Shown here: piece after piece, positions 15,790 to 24,164 of the stretch
How the letters are laid out: each line of letters starts with the position of its first letter
Position numbering within the stretch: position 1 is the stretch's first letter
Assembly (NCBI GenBank): GCA_902787025.1
Contig: CADAER010000002.1
Coordinates: 42,057 to 106,056 of the forward strand
Origin: Oscillospiraceae bacterium
Lineage (GTDB): Bacteria; Bacillota; Clostridia; Oscillospirales; Acutalibacteraceae
Direction of reading: 5' to 3'
Length of the DNA stretch: 64,000 bases
The notes under the pieces: generated by a model
What the model saw: the letters and a program-made list of their open reading frames with translations, nothing else
The model's database searches: none
Told to the model about the DNA's origin: nothing
Translations under genes and position numbers: made by a program

Positions 15790-16374
15790 TCACCATCTGT
15801 TGTCCGACAGCTCGCAGAACGCGTCCATATCCTTTATCTCGACCACCGTTCCGTCGTCAAGCGTGACCGTTCCCTCCCATTTGCCGAACACCTGGTGGCA
15901 GATATTTCCCACAAGCCCCAGCACTCTGTTGGATGTGAAATTGTCAAAATACGGCGTCATCGTCATTTCGAATCTGCCGTCCTCGCAGGTAAAATGCCAG
16001 GGAGCGAGCCAGTCGCTCTCATCCTTCGTCATCGTGATTTCGCCCAGCTTGTGCGCCTTTCCGTTATAGAAAATCATATTCTCCGTGGCGGCGCTCATAT
16101 CGCCGAAGCCCCAGCCGATTTCAAAGCCGAAAAGTTCGCCGTTCTCAAGCCTCGTCGTGCCGTTACCCCAATACCACTGCCCCGCGTAGGGCCAGACTCC
16201 TCTGCCCCAGTCGAGCACAGCGAACGCTTTGTCGGGAGTGAACTCAACGGTCAGGTCGCCGTAAGTCACCGTGCCCGTAACGGGCATGCAGTTGATTTTC
16301 TGGTTGAGATAAAACTGCTTGTCATTCCCCGGGAAGGGAACAGCCATGACAAGCGATTCCAGCCCGTCCATCAT
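15790..16374 (-). pseudogene. DUF2804 protein, C-terminal half of a gene split by an in-frame stop
   Basis: 194 codons carry the recognisable DUF2804 core WGRGVWPYAGQWYWGNG and the GFEIGWGFGD strand. It has the same frame as the upstream half at 16426-16896. The only break is one TAA at 16428-16426, followed by 17 sense codons before the first ATG at 16374. No ribosome site is seen before that ATG, so independent translation looks weak. Together the halves give about 368 residues, the usual length of the family. Either the gene is broken, the stop is read through, or the stop is a sequencing error. Confidence 0.72.
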
Positions 16375-16425
16375 TTCAAGAGACAGGTCTGCGGTAACAA
16401 TCTGGTCGTTTTTCTTCGCGTTCAG

Positions 16426-16896
16426 TTAAATTTTCGTCTCATTTTCCGTAACTTCTATGTCAAGGTCGAATTTGTTTTTGTGCCGCGAGAGAGTGTGCGG
16501 GGTCATAGCGTCGCTCTCCATCCCCATGCGCCCGAAGGTCAGAAGAGACAGGTTCATAACCTCGTATCTCTCGCCCGTCTGCATATCAACAAGCGTGAAG
16601 ATTCCCGCGCCCGCGAGCGAAATATCCGAAATTGTTATCTGCAGCATATATCTGCCGTCCGTAATCTGATAAAAGTCCCACTCCTTTATCCTCGTGGGTC
16701 TCGCCTTTATCGCCCTGCGGTCGTATTCATAGAGATTCGTCGTGCAGTAACCGGGCTCCGTCAGCTTTCCGTTTTCATCGAGCAGAGGAATCTTTTCCGT
16801 TATCCTGTGCTGCTCCGACGCGAAGACGGAAACCGCGCCGAGAAAAATCATAATGGTGGCGGCGAACAAAGCGGTGATTTTTACTGCTTTTCTCAT
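16426..16896 (-). pseudogene. DUF2804 protein, N-terminal half with signal peptide
   Basis: 156 codons. They begin with a signal peptide (MRKAVKITALFAATI up to VFASEQ), then the DUF2804 opening EPGYCTTNLYEYDR and RIKEWDFYQI. The frame ends at TAA after ENETKI. The codons after that stop (LNAKKNDQIVTADLSLE) continue the domain smoothly into 15790-16374 without a frameshift. A signal peptide on a DUF2804 protein suggests an exported form. The spacing to the neighbouring propeller-like gene is 24 bases. Confidence 0.72.
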
Positions 16897-16920
16897 CCTT
16901 TTTCTCTCCCTGTCCGTTTT

Positions 16921-17751
16921 TTATTTATCAAGCGGATAATATCTCAGATTCGTGTTGACGAAAAGCGGTCCCAGGTCGAAAGCGAGAATATAATCCTTCC
17001 CGTCTTTCGTCACAACCGTCATTCCTTCGCCCTCTCCGCCCGTAAGATTGCGGTCGGTGAATTTTTCAACCCCTCCCGTCTCAACGTTCACGGCGTAAAC
17101 CGCCTGCGTTTCGTCGTTTGTCGCCGCGTAAAGCAGACCGCCGTAAAACTCTGCGCCCTGAACGCTCGCGACCGTCCGCGAAAGAGCGACCTCCCCGACG
17201 GGCTCCATTTCATTATTTACATCATATATAAGTATTTTTCCGGGCTGTTTCGAGTGGTCAAAAGCGTAAAGATATCCGTTTTCAGGGTTCACGCACACCC
17301 ACGGCAGCCCTCTCGTGTGAACGGCGCTGTCAAGCTCGTAATATTTGACAAGCTCGAGTGAATCGGGCGAGAAAACGCCCACCACGGGATGCTCCCAGAC
17401 CTTGCTGTCCTCCATACCCGCGTAAATGTAACCGCCGTAATAACTCATCCCGCCGATATGCTTTATTCCGATATCCTTGAGTTGTGCGGGAATAGCCGAA
17501 AGATTTATCCCGACAAACTCCCTGCCCGTAATATCCGTTTTGTAAAGCGTCGTTTTCGAACTGAAATAAAGGTATTCCCCGTCCGTCGCGACTCCCTGAG
17601 AACGGAAATACGCGCCGATACCCACAATATTCACGCTCGTTTCATCCGTCCTTTTCCCCGCCGAAACGGCGTCGATCGCCGCCGTCAGCGCGTAGAGAGG
17701 AATAAGAAGAACCGCCGCGAACGCCGAAATAACGCGGATAAACACAGTCAT
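16921..17751 (-). CDS. Exported beta-propeller-like protein
   Basis: 276 residues with a hydrophobic N-terminal signal or anchor (residues about 5-30). Repeated strands such as GVATDGEYLYFSS, GMSYYGGYIYAGM, VNPENGYLYAFD and AEFYGGLLYAATND are about 40-50 residues apart, the pattern of a beta-propeller. No catalytic motif is seen. It lies between the DUF2804 remnant and the DNA glycosylase, starting 9 bases before the latter's end. Function unknown. Confidence 0.72.
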   Translation of the reverse strand: MTVFIRVISAFAAVLLIPLYALTAAIDAVSAGKRTDETSVNIVGIGAYFRSQGVATDGEYLYFSSKTTLYKTDITGREFVGINLSAIPAQLKDIGIKHIGGMSYYGGYIYAGMEDSKVWEHPVVGVFSPDSLELVKYYELDSAVHTRGLPWVCVNPENGYLYAFDHSKQPGKILIYDVNNEMEPVGEVALSRTVASVQGAEFYGGLLYAATNDETQAVYAVNVETGGVEKFTDRNLTGGEGEGMTVVTKDGKDYILAFDLGPLFVNTNLRYYPLDK

Positions 17752-17760
17752 AAAATCACC

Positions 17761-18588
17761 TCAGTTGTTTCTGCGCCAGTGGAAAAGATACTGCTGGGCT
17801 ATGCCCGCCGTACCCCTCGTGCATCCGGGCAGCCCCGCGGGATAAAGCTCCTCGAGAATCCGCTTTACCCATACGTCAACGGGAAAGGCGTCCGCCCTGC
17901 CCAGTCCGTATAAAAGAGCGCAGGCGGCAACCTTGTCGCCGACACCCTTGATTTTTTTGAGTTCTTCCGCCGCTTCGGGAAGCGGAAGGGCTTTTATTTT
18001 GTCAAAATCAATCTCCCCGTCGCGCACTTTGACGGCGGCGTCATAAATGTATTTCGCGCGGAAGCCCGAACGGATGGGAGCAAGACCGTCAACGCCAGCC
18101 TCAACTATCCTTTCGGGAGAGGGAAAAGCGTAATCGCCGCCGTCAAGCCTGTCCCCGAGCAGAGCGCAGAGCCTCGCCACTATTCCCTTTATCCTCGGAA
18201 TATTGTTGTTCTGCGAAATGATGAACGAGCAGAGGGCCTCCCACGGCTCCTGATTGAGTATGTGAATCCCCCCGCAGAAATCAACCGCCTTTTTCAGACT
18301 TTCGTCGGCGCTGTATGCGGCTTTGAGGCTCTCGTAATCGCGGTCGAGGTCAAAATAGTTTTTCCAGACAGATTGAAACTCCTCTTCGTCAACATTGAAA
18401 AGCGTAACCTCCCCGTCCTTTTCCGCGAGAGTCAGCGCTTTTCCGAAAGCGACACCGTGCCACAGACCGTTTTCATCCGCGCTCCAGCGGAAGGCCTGAC
18501 CGCAGTCGAGACTCAGCGCGGCGCTGAAACCGGGGGCCTTTATCACCGTATTTTTACTGTCAGAGAATGAGGTAAAATTCTGTTGCAT
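17761..18588 (-). CDS. 8-oxoguanine DNA glycosylase/AP lyase (OGG1-like)
   Basis: 275 residues. The N-terminal OGG domain includes DCGQAFRW, and the HhH-GPD domain includes the helix-hairpin-helix LKKIKGVGDKVAACALLYG with the catalytic Lys in GDK and the catalytic Asp in AFPVDVWVKRIL. It removes oxidised guanine and cuts the strand. It ends without the Fe-S cluster of Nth. Both glycosylase genes here are on the minus strand, separated by 267 bases with DnaA boxes. Confidence 0.93.
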   Translation of the reverse strand: MQQNFTSFSDSKNTVIKAPGFSAALSLDCGQAFRWSADENGLWHGVAFGKALTLAEKDGEVTLFNVDEEEFQSVWKNYFDLDRDYESLKAAYSADESLKKAVDFCGGIHILNQEPWEALCSFIISQNNNIPRIKGIVARLCALLGDRLDGGDYAFPSPERIVEAGVDGLAPIRSGFRAKYIYDAAVKVRDGEIDFDKIKALPLPEAAEELKKIKGVGDKVAACALLYGLGRADAFPVDVWVKRILEELYPAGLPGCTRGTAGIAQQYLFHWRRNN

Positions 18589-18751
18589 CTTTTCACCTTA
18601 AAGTTACAAAATTGTAATCAAAAAACATCCGAATCAGTATAAAAAAGGGCTTGACATAAAGTTTTTATAACCATTTGTAAAATTCCGAAAAAGAACAAAA
18701 ATCAGCGTTTCCACCCGAAAATCTGCGTAAAACCCTTGAAAAACCGCAAAG
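18589..18751. other. AT-rich intergenic stretch upstream of ogg
   Basis: No gene. AT-rich DNA with candidate but unconvincing promoter hexamers on both strands. It sits beside the DnaA-box cluster. Confidence 0.4.
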
Positions 18752-18781
18752 TTATTCACATTATCCACATAGTTATCCACA
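18752..18781 (+). promoter_or_regulatory. Cluster of three DnaA boxes
   Basis: TTATTCACA (18752-18760), TTATCCACA (18761-18769) and TTATCCACA (18773-18781) match the DnaA box TTATNCACA exactly. They are in the same direction with spacings of 0 and 3 bases. They lie between nth and ogg, and just left of the point where genes change from mostly minus to mostly plus. No dnaA or dnaN is nearby, so a main origin is not claimed; a DnaA-titrating or regulatory site is possible. Confidence 0.6.
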
Positions 18782-18855
18782 ATTGACATCTTCGCCGTGA
18801 ATATACAGATTGTATATTACGCTTATAAAACGGGCATAAGAAATCCCGAACGGAA

Positions 18856-19500
18856 TTACGGATTTCCGTCTTTGTTTTTTGAACTTTTGCAAAAGCCGGC
18901 CATACAGCAGGAGGCGCAGTCGGGTCTTCTCGCGACGCAGACCGCCCTTCCGTGAAGCACGCACCTGTGGCAGAAATTGTTGCTCTCCGCGGGGTCAAGT
19001 AGCTTTCTCAGCTCCGTCTCAACCTTCTCGGGATTCTTCGTGTTCACGAGACCGAGCAGGTTCGTTATTCTTATCACGTGCGTGTCCGTAACAACGGCGG
19101 GCTTTCCGTAAATGTCGCCCACAACGAGGTTCGCGGTCTTTCTTCCCACGCCCGGCAGCGTGACAAGCTCCTCTATCGTCGAAGGCACCTCGCCGCCGAA
19201 ACGGTCGATTATCTGCCCGCACATACCGATTATGTCAGCCGCCTTCATCCTGTAAAAACCGCAGGAGTGTATTATTCTCTCAACATCCTCCTGTTTCGCT
19301 TTCGCAAAAGCGTGAACATCGGGGTATTTTTCAAACAGCTCGGGCGTGACAAGGTTCACTCTCGCGTCGGTGCACTGAGCCGAAAGCCTTGTGGCGATAA
19401 GCAGCTCGAGCGGGTTCGTGTAGTCAAGCGAACACAGCGAATCGGGATACTCCTTTTTAAGCGCCGCGACGGCGGAATCCGCTATCTGTTTCTTCGTCAT
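18856..19500 (-). CDS. nth: Endonuclease III
   Basis: 214 residues. The helix-hairpin-helix LPGVGRKTANLVVG with catalytic Lys and VTDTHVIRI with catalytic Asp are present. The C-terminal [4Fe-4S] ligands are C-x6-C-x2-C-x5-C in the segment from CVARRPDC to FCKS. It excises oxidised pyrimidines and nicks the AP site in base-excision repair. The ATG follows CCGGAGGAAAAAT, a strong ribosome site. Full length and no missing residues. Confidence 0.96.
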   Translation of the reverse strand: MTKKQIADSAVAALKKEYPDSLCSLDYTNPLELLIATRLSAQCTDARVNLVTPELFEKYPDVHAFAKAKQEDVERIIHSCGFYRMKAADIIGMCGQIIDRFGGEVPSTIEELVTLPGVGRKTANLVVGDIYGKPAVVTDTHVIRITNLLGLVNTKNPEKVETELRKLLDPAESNNFCHRCVLHGRAVCVARRPDCASCCMAGFCKSSKNKDGNP

Positions 19501-19590
19501 ATTTTTCCTCCGGAGAAAAAAACAATAAAAATTGTATCTTAATCTATTTTTTAATTAATTGTAAACTTTGTTAACTTATTTTTCAAGTCA

Positions 19591-19619
19591 TTGATTTTAA
19601 AAAACTCTTATGATACGAT
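19591..19619 (+). promoter_or_regulatory. Promoter of the large lipoprotein gene
   Basis: TTGATT (19591-19596), 17-base spacer, TACGAT (19614-19619). The longest possible reading frame would start with this very TTG, which argues for the downstream start at 19657. Confidence 0.6.
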
Positions 19620-19656
19620 AAAATCGCACAAAACTCTGATTGGGAGGATGAACTTG

Positions 19657-21765
19657 ATGAAATCACTCGTTTTCAGGTCAGTAAGTATTCTTATGTGCCT
19701 GGCTCTTATAGTAACCGCTTTCACAGCCTGCAAAAAGGGCTCGAAGAGCGACGAAGGCGTAACCGTCTCGGGCGATGCCTGGTCCCAGGGCGTTCCCTCA
19801 ACCAAGGTTGACCTTACCGAAGAGGAGATTATCGACCTTGTAAAAGAGGCTCTCGGCGAAAATATGCCCAAGGATTTCAACGGCGACCTTACGACTCTTT
19901 CCGCGGATGAAATTGCGCTTGTCAGAGCGAAAGCGGAAGAGCACGGTTATTATTTCACCAAAAACGCAGACGGCACATTCACCGTCCAGAAAACGGTCGC
20001 GCTCGTAAATGTCTCCGACGGCAGCGTAGTGGCTCTCGTTGAAGACGCTCTCGGCGAAGACGCGGCTAAGGATTTTGACGGCGACCTTGCCTCTCTCGAC
20101 AAAGAAGACCTCGAAAAGGTCAAGGAATACGCCGAAGACAAGGATGTCTACATCGTCACGGACGCGGAAGGCAAGCCCGAGGCTAAGGTTGACGCTTCTA
20201 AGTCCTCCGATTCATCCAACAAGAAATACCGCGATGCCGAAACAACCACCAAGGAAGTCGAAATGATAAACGGCACGACGGAGAAACCCGGCAAAAAAGA
20301 AAACAAGAAAGACAATAACGATAAAGGCGGCTCGGGCGGCTCAGGCGGCGGCGATTCGGGCAGCGGCGGCAGCGGAGACAGCGGCGGCTTCACCACCGAA
20401 TCGACAACCTCCTCCATCGAAGGCAGGCAGATCGTAACCGCCATCACGGCCGACTGGCTCGAAGGCTTCGAGAACAGCACCTCCGCTCTCTCCGCGGTCA
20501 AAGCGACAAGCGACGGCGGAATGGTAGCGGCAGGCTCGTCAACGGACGGCGCCTCAACCACGGCGTCAATAGTCAAGTTCAGCTCAAACGGCAAAAACCA
20601 GTGGGATGACACAATCAAAGGCGTTGAAAACGTGGCTTTCCAGGATGTCGCCGTGCTTTCCGACGGCTCGATTATTGCCGTAGGCTATACATTTGACAAG
20701 AATATTTCCGAAATCAAAGCGGAATATCTGGATCCCTCGACCTCCGCGCAGAAGGGTATGGGCGATTTCCTCATCGTCAAATACTCCCCCAAGGGCAAGC
20801 TCGACTGGGCAAAGGTATTCGGCGGCTCTCAGGGCGACCTCATTTACAGCGTGGCGGCATGCCCCGGCGGCGGATTTGTCATAGGCGGCGTATCGAAGTC
20901 AACCGACGGCGATTTCGCGGGCATCCCGAAAATCGCGCTCAACGGTCAGTCCTCCGCTGTCGCGATAAAATTCGCGGACAACAACGCCTCGTCAATTTCC
21001 TGGATTAAACAGCTGACAAGCTCAAAATACGCCTGCGTTGAAGGCATAACCGTAGCCGACAACGGCGACATTTTCACCTCCACCATAGTAAACAAAGCCG
21101 ATTTCGATTTCGCCTCAATCCCGAACAGCGACATCGGCGGCATGAAGACTCTCATAGTCAAATACAATTCCGGCGGCGATTATCAGTGGCAGCAGACTCT
21201 CTGTTCGTCGGCAGCGACAAAAATGACGTCTCTCGCGGCGGATAACGACGGCGGCTGCGTAGTCGCGGGTTACTACTCGTCCGCGGCCCCCACAAACGAG
21301 AACAATCTCGGCTGTCTCGGCACCTTCAGCCAGGTTTACAACGGCGGCAACGCCGGCAGCGCGGACGGCGCGGTAGTCGCTCTCGGCAGCAGCGGCGCCG
21401 TTCAGTGGATTTCCGTTCTCGTCGGCTTCTATGTCGATTTCGTCACGGATATCGTTCCCGTCTCAACGGGCTATGTCCTTGTGGGCTATTCCAACTCCAC
21501 AAACCGCGATTTCGCGACTATGCCGGGCGCGGGCGATTACGATGTTTTCGTGTGCGCCATGAGCCACTACGGCACGAACCAGAAGATGCTCACCTTCGGC
21601 GGCAGCGACGCCGACAAGATTCTGGCGGCGTGTGTGCTCAGCGACGGCTCGGTCGGCTTCTGCGGCTCAACATCATCGAGCGACCAGGGCTTCAGCAGCC
21701 TGTCGCCCTCAGGCTCCTCCACATCGGCGGCGTCATTTGTCTCAAAAGCGACTCTTACTTACTGA
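19657..21765 (+). CDS. Large lipoprotein: two repeated N-terminal modules and a propeller-like domain
   Basis: About 702 residues. Lipoprotein signal with Cys in AFTACKKG. Two related ~60-residue modules follow (IIDLVKEALGENMPKDFNGDL and VVALVEDALGEDAAKDFDGDL), then a Lys/Gly/Ser-rich linker. The rest has repeated units of the type T-DGG..AG-S......I-KFS..G...W at about 50-60 residue steps, a propeller-like array. No catalytic motif is seen. The ATG at 19657 has GGGAGG 9 bases upstream; an ATG at 19648 is too close to that site. It stands alone between a promoter and a terminator. Surface-exposed; function unknown. Confidence 0.78.
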   Translation: MKSLVFRSVSILMCLALIVTAFTACKKGSKSDEGVTVSGDAWSQGVPSTKVDLTEEEIIDLVKEALGENMPKDFNGDLTTLSADEIALVRAKAEEHGYYFTKNADGTFTVQKTVALVNVSDGSVVALVEDALGEDAAKDFDGDLASLDKEDLEKVKEYAEDKDVYIVTDAEGKPEAKVDASKSSDSSNKKYRDAETTTKEVEMINGTTEKPGKKENKKDNNDKGGSGGSGGGDSGSGGSGDSGGFTTESTTSSIEGRQIVTAITADWLEGFENSTSALSAVKATSDGGMVAAGSSTDGASTTASIVKFSSNGKNQWDDTIKGVENVAFQDVAVLSDGSIIAVGYTFDKNISEIKAEYLDPSTSAQKGMGDFLIVKYSPKGKLDWAKVFGGSQGDLIYSVAACPGGGFVIGGVSKSTDGDFAGIPKIALNGQSSAVAIKFADNNASSISWIKQLTSSKYACVEGITVADNGDIFTSTIVNKADFDFASIPNSDIGGMKTLIVKYNSGGDYQWQQTLCSSAATKMTSLAADNDGGCVVAGYYSSAAPTNENNLGCLGTFSQVYNGGNAGSADGAVVALGSSGAVQWISVLVGFYVDFVTDIVPVSTGYVLVGYSNSTNRDFATMPGAGDYDVFVCAMSHYGTNQKMLTFGGSDADKILAACVLSDGSVGFCGSTSSSDQGFSSLSPSGSSTSAASFVSKATLTY

Positions 21766-21793
21766 GTGAACAAAAAGTTGATATAAACACCCG

Positions 21794-21829
21794 GCGGGGC
21801 AGCCTTTATGCGGCTGCCCCGCTTTTTTC
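21794..21829 (+). terminator. Terminator after the large lipoprotein gene
   Basis: GCGGGGCAGCC / GGCTGCCCCGC 11-bp stem with a 7-base loop and TTTTTT tail. Confidence 0.92.
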
Positions 21830-21933
21830 AAATCCCCGCGCGAAAAAAACCGATTATTTGTAGAATATTACATTGAAATCGGCTTTATAAAATGATAATA
21901 TTTAAAAAGACAAACATAAGAAACGGGATGAAA

Positions 21934-22380
21934 ATGAACAACGGCGAAATCATAAACAAAATTGAAGACCTTCTTGAAAAAGACTGCTTTGTCATCGATT
22001 TTCTTCCCCGCAGAGTCCCCGAAAACAGCGGCGGCGGCTTTTTCGCGGTCGAGGAGCATTATCTTGAGAGTCACGGCACTCAACTCCGCCGTAAATTCGC
22101 GGATATCCTTTTGAAACTCAACTGCTATTACAGCTTCATCGTCTGCTCGGGCGAAGACTGCGTGTGCGAGGAAAAGCCCTCGCCCGCGCGCGTTGAAGCG
22201 CTCACGCTCGAAAACAAAACTTTTTTCAACATTCTCATAGAATCGGAAAACACTCTGCTCTCCGTTGACAGAGACAGCGTATATATTTCTGTTTACAACC
22301 CTTCTTCCGAGGTGCTCAAAACGCTTGAGCCTCTCGCTCAGGCAAACGGGCTCTTCATCCGCAAATCCGGTATTGATTGA
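21934..22380 (+). CDS. Hypothetical protein
   Basis: About 148 residues with no family I recognise. It has mixed alpha/beta character, a CSGEDCVCEE cysteine group in the middle and no signal peptide. The ATG at 21934 is chosen because GGGATG lies just upstream; starts at 21928 and 21892 in the same frame remain possible. It lies 26 bases before the ZIP transporter gene on the same strand and may share its transcript. The GxFxxxExH..ExHGxxLR style of the first third could be a domain core, but I cannot name it. Confidence 0.6.
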   Translation: MNNGEIINKIEDLLEKDCFVIDFLPRRVPENSGGGFFAVEEHYLESHGTQLRRKFADILLKLNCYYSFIVCSGEDCVCEEKPSPARVEALTLENKTFFNILIESENTLLSVDRDSVYISVYNPSSEVLKTLEPLAQANGLFIRKSGID

Positions 22381-22406
22381 TTTTTACATAAAGGGAGACG
22401 GTCAAA

Positions 22407-23189
22407 TTGAATCTTCAGGTTTTAATCGGCATAATGATTCCCCTCGTCGGCACAACGCTCGGCGCTGGCATCGTTTTCTTCATGAAAGAGGAAATGTCGA
22501 CAAAACTGCGCAAAATACTGACGGGCTTCGCGGGCGGCGTTATGATAGCCGCGTCTTTCTGGAGCCTGCTCGAGCCCTCGCTCGAGGAATCCTCTCATCT
22601 CGGCAAGCTCTCGTTTATCCCCGCGGCAATCGGCTTTCTCGTCGGCATCGCGTTCCTGCTTGTCATAGATGTCGCCACTCCCCATGTTCACATAAACAAC
22701 CAGGATGAAGGTCCGCAGCGAAAGGGTATGAGCCACAACGCAAAACTCTTCCTCGCCGTGACGATTCACAACATCCCCGAAGGTATGGCGGCGGGCGTCG
22801 TTTTCGCGGGCTGGATGTCGGGCAAGGCTTCAATAAGCATAACCTCCGCCCTCGCCCTCTCAATAGGCATCGCCATACAGAACTTCCCCGAAGGCGGCGT
22901 CGTTTCCGCGCCCCTGCTCGCGAACGGAATGTCAAAGGGCAAAACCTTCTTTTACGGCTTCCTTTCGGGCGTCGTCGAGCCCATCGCGGCAGTCGTCACA
23001 ATCTGCGCCACGGCCCTCGTCGTTCCCGTTCTCCCTTATTTTCTCGCTTTCGCGGCAGGCGCCATGATTTATGTCGTAATCGAGGAGCTTATCCCCGAAA
23101 TGGCTGAAGGCCCGCACTCAAACTCAGGCACAATCTCCTTCGCTCTCGGCTTTGTCACAATGATGATTCTCGATGTCGCGCTCGGTTGA
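22407..23189 (+). CDS. ZIP family metal transporter (ZupT-like)
   Basis: 260 residues with about eight TM helices. The binuclear metal-site motifs are TIHNIPEGMA in the fourth helix and IQNFPEGGV in the fifth, typical of ZIP importers for zinc and related divalent ions. The loop between helices 3 and 4 has the His-bearing PHVHINN. The start is TTG at 22407 with GGGAG 9 bases upstream; no ATG fits. The next gene follows after 36 bases. The ion cannot be fixed from sequence, but zinc is usual. Confidence 0.93.
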   Translation: MNLQVLIGIMIPLVGTTLGAGIVFFMKEEMSTKLRKILTGFAGGVMIAASFWSLLEPSLEESSHLGKLSFIPAAIGFLVGIAFLLVIDVATPHVHINNQDEGPQRKGMSHNAKLFLAVTIHNIPEGMAAGVVFAGWMSGKASISITSALALSIGIAIQNFPEGGVVSAPLLANGMSKGKTFFYGFLSGVVEPIAAVVTICATALVVPVLPYFLAFAAGAMIYVVIEELIPEMAEGPHSNSGTISFALGFVTMMILDVALG

Positions 23190-23225
23190 TTTTCTCCCCC
23201 ACGGCAGTTTTTCAGAGGTGCAGTT

Positions 23226-24143
23226 ATGATAATTTTACTATTAAAAAGGGGAATTGTTTTTCTTATGTCAATTATTTCACTCTTTACCTCCGCAGGCGGC
23301 GAAAGATGGGCCGACAATTACTCCGCCCACGAATTTCCGATAATCTCCGCCGAACAGCAGGAGGAAGGCACCGTGCGCGTTATGTCCTTCAACATCCGCT
23401 GTGCCGATGTCAACGGCGTAAACGTGCCCGATCGTCTCGGTATAGGTGTGCGCCAGATTCTCGAAGTAATGCCCGACTCTCTCGGCATCCAGGAGGCTAC
23501 CGCCGAATGGATGAAAGCGCTCGGAGCAAGCCTTCTTCTATATGACTGGGTAGGCATCGAAAGGGAAAAAGGCGAGCCCGCTGACAAATCGGGTGAATCC
23601 TGCCCGATATTCTACCTCAAAGCAAAATTCAGCCTCGTTGACAGCGGCAATTTCTGGCTTTCCGAAACCCCCGACGAGCCTTCATACGGGCCGGGAGCGG
23701 CGTGCAGAAGAATCTGCACCTGGGCAAAGCTCAAAGACCGCGCCACAGGTCAGGTTTATGTTCATGTAAACACCCATTTCGACCATGTTTCCGAAGACGC
23801 GAGAGTATTCGCCGCGGATATGGTAAACCGCTTCGTCATTGAAAACTTCGCGGATGTTCCCGTTGTTTTCACCGCGGATATCAACACCTTTGAAGGCCTT
23901 CAGACTTACTCGACCCTTACGGAAAACCTCGACGATTCCCGCAAAACCGCGAAAGACGCGCAGGCTTTCGGCACCTTCCACGCATGCAGCCCCGAAACCC
24001 ACGCCGATTACACAATAGATTTCCTTCTCTGCTCGCGCGATATAACCGTAAACACCTACCGCACGGTCACAAAGGGCGTTGACGGAAGATTCGTCTCCGA
24101 CCATTTCCCGATTTACGCCGACATCGTCCTCCCCGAAAACTAA
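23226..24143 (+). CDS. Exported endonuclease/exonuclease/phosphatase (EEP) family protein
   Basis: 305 residues with an N-terminal signal (residues 1-23). EEP motifs in order: MSFNIRC, GIQEA with the catalytic Glu, VNTHFDH, TADINTFEG in place of the usual GDFN, IDFLLCS and SDHFPIYA. All metal and catalytic positions are occupied, so it should be an active phosphodiesterase or phosphatase acting outside the membrane. The closest known types act on sugar or lipid phosphates or nucleic acids. GAGGTG lies 5 bases before the ATG. The SGNH hydrolase gene follows 21 bases later. Confidence 0.86.
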   Translation: MIILLLKRGIVFLMSIISLFTSAGGERWADNYSAHEFPIISAEQQEEGTVRVMSFNIRCADVNGVNVPDRLGIGVRQILEVMPDSLGIQEATAEWMKALGASLLLYDWVGIEREKGEPADKSGESCPIFYLKAKFSLVDSGNFWLSETPDEPSYGPGAACRRICTWAKLKDRATGQVYVHVNTHFDHVSEDARVFAADMVNRFVIENFADVPVVFTADINTFEGLQTYSTLTENLDDSRKTAKDAQAFGTFHACSPETHADYTIDFLLCSRDITVNTYRTVTKGVDGRFVSDHFPIYADIVLPEN

Positions 24144-24164
24144 AACCGACAGGCAGGCAAAACA

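Noticed and set aside
15295-17361. 688-codon open frame on the plus strand
   Set aside because: It runs antisense through the lipoprotein, PAS, DUF2804 and propeller genes, all with recognisable motifs on the minus strand. Its translation is Arg/His/Phe-rich with no domain. It is a GC-driven shadow frame.
18752-18781. DnaA-box cluster as the chromosomal origin
   Set aside because: No dnaA, dnaN, recF or gyr genes are present in the window. Three boxes alone do not make an origin, so it is reported only as a site of interest.
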